This document shows, piece after piece, positions 59,401 to 64,000 of a DNA stretch of 64,000 nt. A model generated the notes under the pieces. The model did not search any database, was not told the DNA's origin, and worked only from the letters and a program-made list of their open reading frames with translations. The first letter of the stretch is position 1. The number at the start of each line of letters is the position of its first letter. Origin of the DNA: Globodera rostochiensis (lineage: Eukaryota; Nematoda; Chromadorea; Rhabditida; Heteroderidae); NCBI GenBank assembly GCA_018350325.1, contig JAEVLN010000001.1, forward strand, positions 4,865,254 to 4,929,253, read 5' to 3'. The position numbers and the translations under genes were made by a program.

Positions 59401-61678
59401 CCCAATCGCTTGTGTGGCTTCCGGTTATGCACCGATTGGCATCCTCGGAATTTGCCAAACATCAGGTAGAAAATAAAATATATTTCCGGGGATTCATTCA
59501 TTATTTGTCCTATTCACCGACCTCCTGGCTTCTTTTCGTCTCCCACATATGTAAATGTTCACATTTTCATTTGTTTACAGGCCAAGTGCAACGCCTGCAA
59601 AATGTTCCCCGTAAGTTCAAAGGGCGACGGCTTTTGCTCTTTCAATTTGCTTCTTCAGGTCGTCGGCCTTCGTTACCGCTGTTTGCGCTGCTTCAACTTC
59701 GACATTTGTCAGAACTGTTTTTTCAGTCAAAGGACCGCCAAAAGTCACAAATTATCACATCCAATGCAAGAGTATTGTACTCCGGTACTAACCAATCGCT
59801 GGGACTGAATTGGTCGGTCCTAAATAACCAATTTTAGACGAGTGCTGGAGACGATATGCGCGACTTCACCGTGATTATCAAGAACAAAGTGCGCCAGGGA
59901 AAGAGTCGAATCGGCTATTTGCCGGTCGAGCAGATCAACGAGGGGCCGCCGTTGGAGTGCAACGACCAAACACCGCAAAACGCCGACACGGAGGCGATGC
60001 ACCAGCGCATGCAGCTGATCGCCTCGAGACTGGACAAGCGTCAGATTGAGGCGGCCGAAGCATTTCCTAGTGCCATTATGCCATCAGAAGGTCAGTGCAA
60101 AATGGCAGGTGTCCATAGTCCATAGTTACATAATTATACATAATTAGTCTATTATATTTTAGAACAAATTAACGGCCATTTGGAGAAGGATAATACGCCG
60201 GCCAACGAAATGGCGGCAGATGTTCAAAACGCACAATTTCCTCTGAAAAAATGGCAAAAGCAATCGCAAAAAGCATTGGGCTTTATGCAAGAATGCCAAA
60301 GAAGCAATATTTTGGTCCCACATGAAGCGAAGTCGCCTAACCAACTGATTTCGCAGGTGGACCAAGCGAGCAAGGAGGAGTTGGGACAGTTACTGCAAAA
60401 GTTGCAATACGAAAATATGTGAGAGAATTATTAGGAATTAGACAAAATTAATACAAAAATAATTGGGAATTCAGTGAGCTAAAAAGGGCAATTGACGAAA
60501 GACGCGTGGCATTGAAAGCGGCCGGAATGCCCTTCCCAACCGGAACAAAGTCCACGCCAAATTTGTGTCATCAACGGCCTCCAATGCCGGGACAATTACC
60601 AAATGGGACTGAGTAAGGAGTCGGCTGGCATGGCATTTAATCGATTGAATGATTGTTGCTTGAAGAATGCTTGGAAGTGCGCATCCGACTTCGGAAATGA
60701 ACGGCGACGGTCCAAGGGCAAGAACTGCCTCGTCAAGTTGGTCACTGATCGGTGAGGTGATCGATTTGAAATTGATTGGTTTAGTGCCGCGTAGTCCACC
60801 ATCTCCGCAGAATTTGACGTCAGCGTTTCCTCTGCAGCAACAAACTGTGCTCCCGCCACCCATTCAAAGACATCATTTCGGTGGGCCTGCTGGTAATGGG
60901 GAAACATTGGAAAGCCTAATTAGGCTTAAAAGTTAACTAATTCTCATGATCCTGTAATTTCCCAAAAGATCATCCGATTCCCGCCGCCTCGTTGCATCGC
61001 CAACATTCTCTCGTGGGCGGCACTTCCTCCACGGCATTTGTCGCCTCCGGTTCTTTACCTGCCGTCGAAGGACTGTCACCAGCCGGCCAATGGCAGGAGA
61101 TGGCCGTGCTAGCAGAAGCCCAACATTTGAGACAGCATCAGAAAAGGCTGGAGGAGCGGGGGATGGTGCTGGAAGACCAGAACCGACAGTTGCAGATGCA
61201 ATTGGAACGACTTCAAAGGCTAATGGAGAAGGTTGCGGACGCACATTCTCTGATAGCATTTGAATCCTTTAGAAAGGAGCCACTCTCCAGACACAGCCAG
61301 AACAGCTTTACCCCGGCTTCATCTCCTCAACCGAAGCGGAGGACACTGACATGGAGATGCTAGCTCTAGCAATGCCAATGAGGGATATTAAAGCCATAGG
61401 CATTAGTTCGGGACAATTAGGCACTGAAATTCGTCGGAATCGGATGGACAGGTCGAGGAAAATTTAATTGTGGAATCGGATGGATTTTCAGGTTGAGAGA
61501 GACGGTGGACGAGTTGAACAGGGCCATGGAGAATTTTGTTGTCTTTACGCAAAACTGTGTCCAGAAGGAGCAGCAACAGCAGCAGGACACGGACGACAGT
61601 GGGACGGCGGACAACCACCAGCAAACGGGGGAGGAGACTGCCCATGACTCGCATTTAGCCTCGTTTCCTAACATATAA
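41407..61678 (+). CDS. dys-1: Dystrophin orthologue, full length
   Basis: Dystrophin joins cortical actin to the dystroglycan/syntrophin complex at the muscle membrane. The start MLFSGGGTK at 41407 splices in phase to [15 protein letters not shown]. Order: two CH domains (actin binding), a Gln/Pro-rich linker, many spectrin repeats, a WW domain, the EF-hand-like region, a ZZ finger, and the C-terminal coiled coil with [20 protein letters not shown] matching the dystrophin/dystrobrevin helix. The end is [19 protein letters not shown]...LASFPNI. Introns are short except for minisatellite- or C-run-bearing ones (48.9-49.2 kb, 50.75-52.5 kb, 54.3-55.0 kb). The junction between exon 2 and the CH1 exon (near 41545-41590) does not close in phase by one base, so that border or the base call is uncertain. 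Synteny with supervillin in divergent orientation is noted. The identity is secure; individual spectrin exon borders are not all resolved. Confidence 0.95.
41590..42480 (+). other. dys-1: Dystrophin actin-binding domain (CH1-CH2)
   Basis: CH1 reads [40 protein letters not shown] and [15 protein letters not shown]2 begins [11 protein letters not shown], then [37 protein letters not shown] and [10 protein letters not shown]. The CH core residues (W at helix A, DG...L, and LG/W in helix G) are present. Confidence 0.9.
42480..43725 (+). other. dys-1: Gln/Pro-rich linker exons of dystrophin
   Basis: After CH2 come exons rich in Gln, Pro and Ser (for example [10 protein letters not shown] and [13 protein letters not shown]), including one long open exon 43031-43731. 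It ends in a basic Ser/Arg stretch ([20 protein letters not shown]) just before the first spectrin-like repeat FQQVLNWLN. Such a linker replaces the short hinge 1 of vertebrate dystrophin. Confidence 0.75.
48903..49190. repeat. 32-bp minisatellite, 9 copies, in a dystrophin intron
   Basis: The unit GGCGATCTCTTTTGATCAAT followed by ATTCCTTGAAGC repeats nine times, differing mainly at one position (AAGCGG, AAGGGG or AAGTGG). It lies between spectrin-repeat exons. Confidence 0.97.
51708..51792. repeat. Poly-C/CCT tract in a dystrophin intron
   Basis: C runs broken by single T occur inside the largest intron-like gap of the gene (50734-52530). The rest of that gap holds further C runs (50790, 51310, 51950) and no supported exon. 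Confidence 0.9.
58435..59465 (+). other. dys-1: Dystrophin WW domain and EF-hand-like region
   Basis: The WW domain reads [22 protein letters not shown], then [19 protein letters not shown], with both Trp and the YYI...WDHP core. Next come [69 protein letters not shown] residues, [16 protein letters not shown] and [20 protein letters not shown]. All are collinear with vertebrate dystrophin EF1-EF2, the beta-dystroglycan-binding region. Confidence 0.93.
59580..59800 (+). other. dys-1: Dystrophin ZZ zinc finger
   Basis: [50 protein letters not shown]: the Cys-x2-Cys, Cys-x2-Cys, Cys-x2-Cys and His-x3-His ligands are all present, so zinc binding should be intact. It is followed by the syntrophin-binding region ([20 protein letters not shown]). 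Confidence 0.93.
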
Positions 61679-61756
61679 ATATATCAATCTTCGTTTTCAC
61701 ACTGTTTTTGTCTTTTGATTGCTCAATTGTTTTTTTAGATTTAAAAAAATGTTGAC

Positions 61757-61921
61757 CTAAGAAAATTGGCTGATTTGCACTCTGTGCCGTTGTTAGATAA
61801 AAGTGCTGTGCCGCAGAAGGTGCCGCGGCACTCATCTCGCCAGGGAATTCGCGAAGAGTTCAAGCGCCATGAACAGCAGAAGATGAAGCAGTCATCTGCT
61901 TCTGCACACGCTCTTTCTTAG
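61757..61921 (+). CDS. Candidate alternative or extra 3' exon after dystrophin
   Basis: An open stretch reads DLRKLADLHSVPLLDKSAVP, then RHSSRQGIREEFKRHEQQKM and ends SSASAHALS-TAG (61919-61921). A TTTTTTAG acceptor-like sequence lies just upstream at about 61730-61738. Composition is coding-like and like disordered dystrophin tails. No upstream in-phase donor could be proven, so it may be an alternative last exon or a chance frame. Confidence 0.35.
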   Translation, partial: LRKLADLHSVPLLDKSAVPQKVPRHSSRQGIREEFKRHEQQKMKQSSASAHALS

Positions 61922-63266
61922 ACTCGAAGACTTTAGATCTGGCGGTTCCAAGATCCGCCGTACCATTGATTTAGCTTATCCATCATTCCCGATCGATTCA
62001 ATGCCACCCTCTCAATGTGATTTCAATTTCATCCATTTTATAGACATCGAACAGCTTTAAAGTAAGTACATATACCTTCGTAGCATTCTGTTTAAACATT
62101 CGGGTTTTGGCAGCGTGCCGGATTCGCTCGTTCTCTTCGACGCTTCTTTTTCTTTTGCCTCCACCCCCACCTTTGGGCCAAATTGGCTTATTTTGTCTAT
62201 TTTGCCAAATCCGTCCGTCATTCTGCTTCACGCCTCCCCGCCGCATTCGTAATATTCCAATTAGTTTATTTTGTCTGAAGCTGAAGCCCTCCCCCTCCCC
62301 TAAAATTTTAATGCAAAAGTCGGAAGAAGGCAAATCCAATTAGCCACCCACACGTCAAGGAAATGGCCAACGCTGTAATTCGACCTAATAATTTAAGTGG
62401 AAGAAAGAGGGGAGGGGAGGGGACGGGGGGGGGGAGAGGGAATGAATGGGGGGGGGGGACGAAAGGGGGGGGGGGGAATTTTTGAAAATTTCTTAACAAA
62501 ATGCAATAAAACCCCTCGAAAATACACTCCTAAATTGAATTTTTTTTAATTCTTTCCCCGGTGGTTCCGGTGGGCTGGACCATCGGACAAAAAGCGTTCC
62601 AGAAATAATAATGGGAATTTAAATTTGTCGCGAAGTGTAAAACTATTTTATTTAAAATTTTTGGTGCTTAAAATAAAAAATTTTCAGCGAATTTAAAAAA
62701 ATTTTTTCAAAAAAGTCTCGATCTCGGGTCTCGAACCGAGAAATTTCTCGGTTTTTTTGGGTCTCGATCTCGGTCTCGAGTCTCGGGGTCATTTCTCGGT
62801 CTCGACTCTCGAGTCGCGGTAAATTTTAAGTCTCGAACAGCCCTAGTAAAAGGGCAGAGACTTTGTTTAAAAATGTTGAAATTAAAGTAAAATGTAAAAT
62901 GACTTCATTTAAAGTTGACAATATTTTAATCATATCGCAAGTCGTACCGTTTTTATTATTTTTTAATTTGAATACGTATTTTTGACATTGACGAAACGTT
63001 CGGACGCCCAAAAAAGTATTCCTTTTCGTTAGTCGCATTTAACTTTTTAAATTGAAATTCGTTTTCATTTTCGAAAAGTTTAACTGACAAATGAGCTGAC
63101 AATGATAATTTATATCGCACTTTATTTAAATAACCAAAGAGTCATTAATTTATGGCTTAAAAACAACGAATATTATGAACAAAAAACCATTTTTTGTCAT
63201 TTAAATAAAATGAATGATGCCATGGATGGGCCGGGGGTGGGGGAATAAGCGGCTAAATCGGTGCGT
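61922..63266. other. Intergenic between dystrophin and the GPCR gene
   Basis: It contains G runs (62420-62480), the fourth dispersed TCTCGG repeat and AT-rich sequence. No gene is supported. TTTATT at 63121-63126 (AATAAA on the - strand) is the likely polyadenylation signal of the GPCR gene. Confidence 0.5.
62716..62849. repeat. Dispersed TCTCGG-rich repeat, copy 4
   Basis: GTCTCGATCTCGGGTCTCGA, CTCGGTCTCGAGTCTCGGGG and the end AAGTCTCGAACAGCCCTAGT are related to the other three copies. Confidence 0.75.
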
Positions 63267-64000
63267 TCAGACCGGGTCCGTTTTGTTCTGCGGGCAAATG
63301 CTCCGGTTCATTTGGTCGTATTTGCGTGTCGAACAGTGACAAAATATTCGGCAGAACTGATGCCGAAAGCGGCGACCAAAAAGCGAGTAGATGAAAATGT
63401 TCGTGGCACTAAATCGGTGAAAGAGCCTTAAACGACATTATACAACAATACAACACAACTCGTTAATCATTCATTATTGCTAATTGTTAAAACAACCCAA
63501 CCACCCCACAACCTGTTGAGACACACTAAGAAATTCCCAATTGGAATACGCATGTTGCGCCCATCGTCCCTGACCAGGTCGAACGCCTCGATCACGTGGT
63601 TTATTCCTGAAAGAATGCCGCTAATTTGTAAGGCACCGATCGGTCGTTTGTTGAGGGCGTTTCTGTTACTCACCGGCCAGCCAATTGAACGAGACGAAAG
63701 CCGAAATCGTTACAACTGCCATTTTCGTACAGCGCGAATCTAGTGCCGTCGTGACAGAAGATGCCGACTCTTGCTGGTAGAAGAAGGCGTTGAGGGTGGA
63801 GTTGGCTTTAATGTTGTTGCTGTTATTGGAGTCGTTAATTGGCGGCTTCCGATCACTCGTCAATTGGGAAGTTCCCTTTAACTGATCGCCTTTCTGCGGC
63901 GGTTGATTCGGCTGAACAGTGCCGTTCCCGAAGCTGTCTCGACCTCCGCCGTCCACCACAATGCCAATGCCACTGCTATGGTTTGTCCTGCAAAGGCAGT
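63267..64000 (-). CDS. Rhodopsin-type G-protein-coupled receptor, C-terminal part (cut by window edge)
   Basis: Read leftward from the right edge: a long polar, Asn-rich loop (third intracellular loop), CTKMAVVTISAFVSFNWLAG (TM6), GINHVIEAFDLVRDDGRNMR (loop to TM7), PIGNFLVATNIFIYSLFGRR (TM7), then basic helix 8 (FRHQFCRIFCHCS) with palmitoylatable Cys and a short tail ending at TGA 63269-63267. Two introns (about 63615-63680 and 63402-63530) close in phase. The TM7 motif is NIFIY instead of NPxxY, as in some nematode peptide receptors. The ligand is unknown; FMRFamide/myosuppressin-type is a guess. TM1-TM5 lie beyond the window. Confidence 0.75.

Overview
This is eukaryotic, metazoan DNA. 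Genes are split into many short exons by introns that are mostly about 35-100 bp, and the recognisable products (dystrophin, supervillin, talin, a complement C3/alpha-2-macroglobulin family protein, a PP2A B'' subunit, L-2-hydroxyglutarate dehydrogenase, a lipocalin-like protein and a rhodopsin-type receptor) are animal proteins. Compact introns, the lipocalin type and the receptor type suggest a nematode. Long C or G homopolymer runs in introns and spacers would fit a plant-parasitic tylenchid, but the genus is a guess. All gene models were built by eye from conserved motifs, GT/AG sites and codon phase. There is no sign of prokaryotic organisation, CRISPR, rRNA or tRNA.

Layout. Bases 1-11237 (+) hold a PP2A B''-family regulatory subunit: a long disordered, Ser/Glu-rich N-terminal part (214-7417), an intronic 20-bp minisatellite (7453-8092), then the conserved EF-hand core (8134-11237). 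Its 3' end meets the convergent talin-like gene (11686-14699, -). Then follow a Myb/SANT-like DNA-binding protein (15344-16667, -), L-2-hydroxyglutarate dehydrogenase (18429-20670, -), a 182-bp-arm inverted repeat (20847-21305) and a small coiled-coil protein (21349-21914, -). A 12-kb gene (22486-34526, -) encodes a secreted complement C3/TEP-type macroglobulin. One of its introns carries a whole lipocalin-like gene on the opposite strand (30625-31721, +). Supervillin (36235-39282, -) and dystrophin (41407-61678, +) are divergently arranged, and a peptide-type GPCR (63267 to beyond 64000, -) runs off the right edge.

Biology. Three genes (talin-like, supervillin, dystrophin) encode links between actin and the muscle or cell membrane. 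Dystrophin is essentially complete: CH domains, Gln-rich linker, spectrin repeats, WW, EF-hand-like region, ZZ and C-terminal coiled coil. The talin-like gene keeps FERM F2-F3 but only a very short rod. The macroglobulin ends like C3/C4/C5 (Cys-rich CxCAExxC segment plus C345C/NTR-like module), while its thioester site seems to have lost the reactive Cys and Gln. These two proteins, the nested lipocalin and the repeats are the most unusual content.
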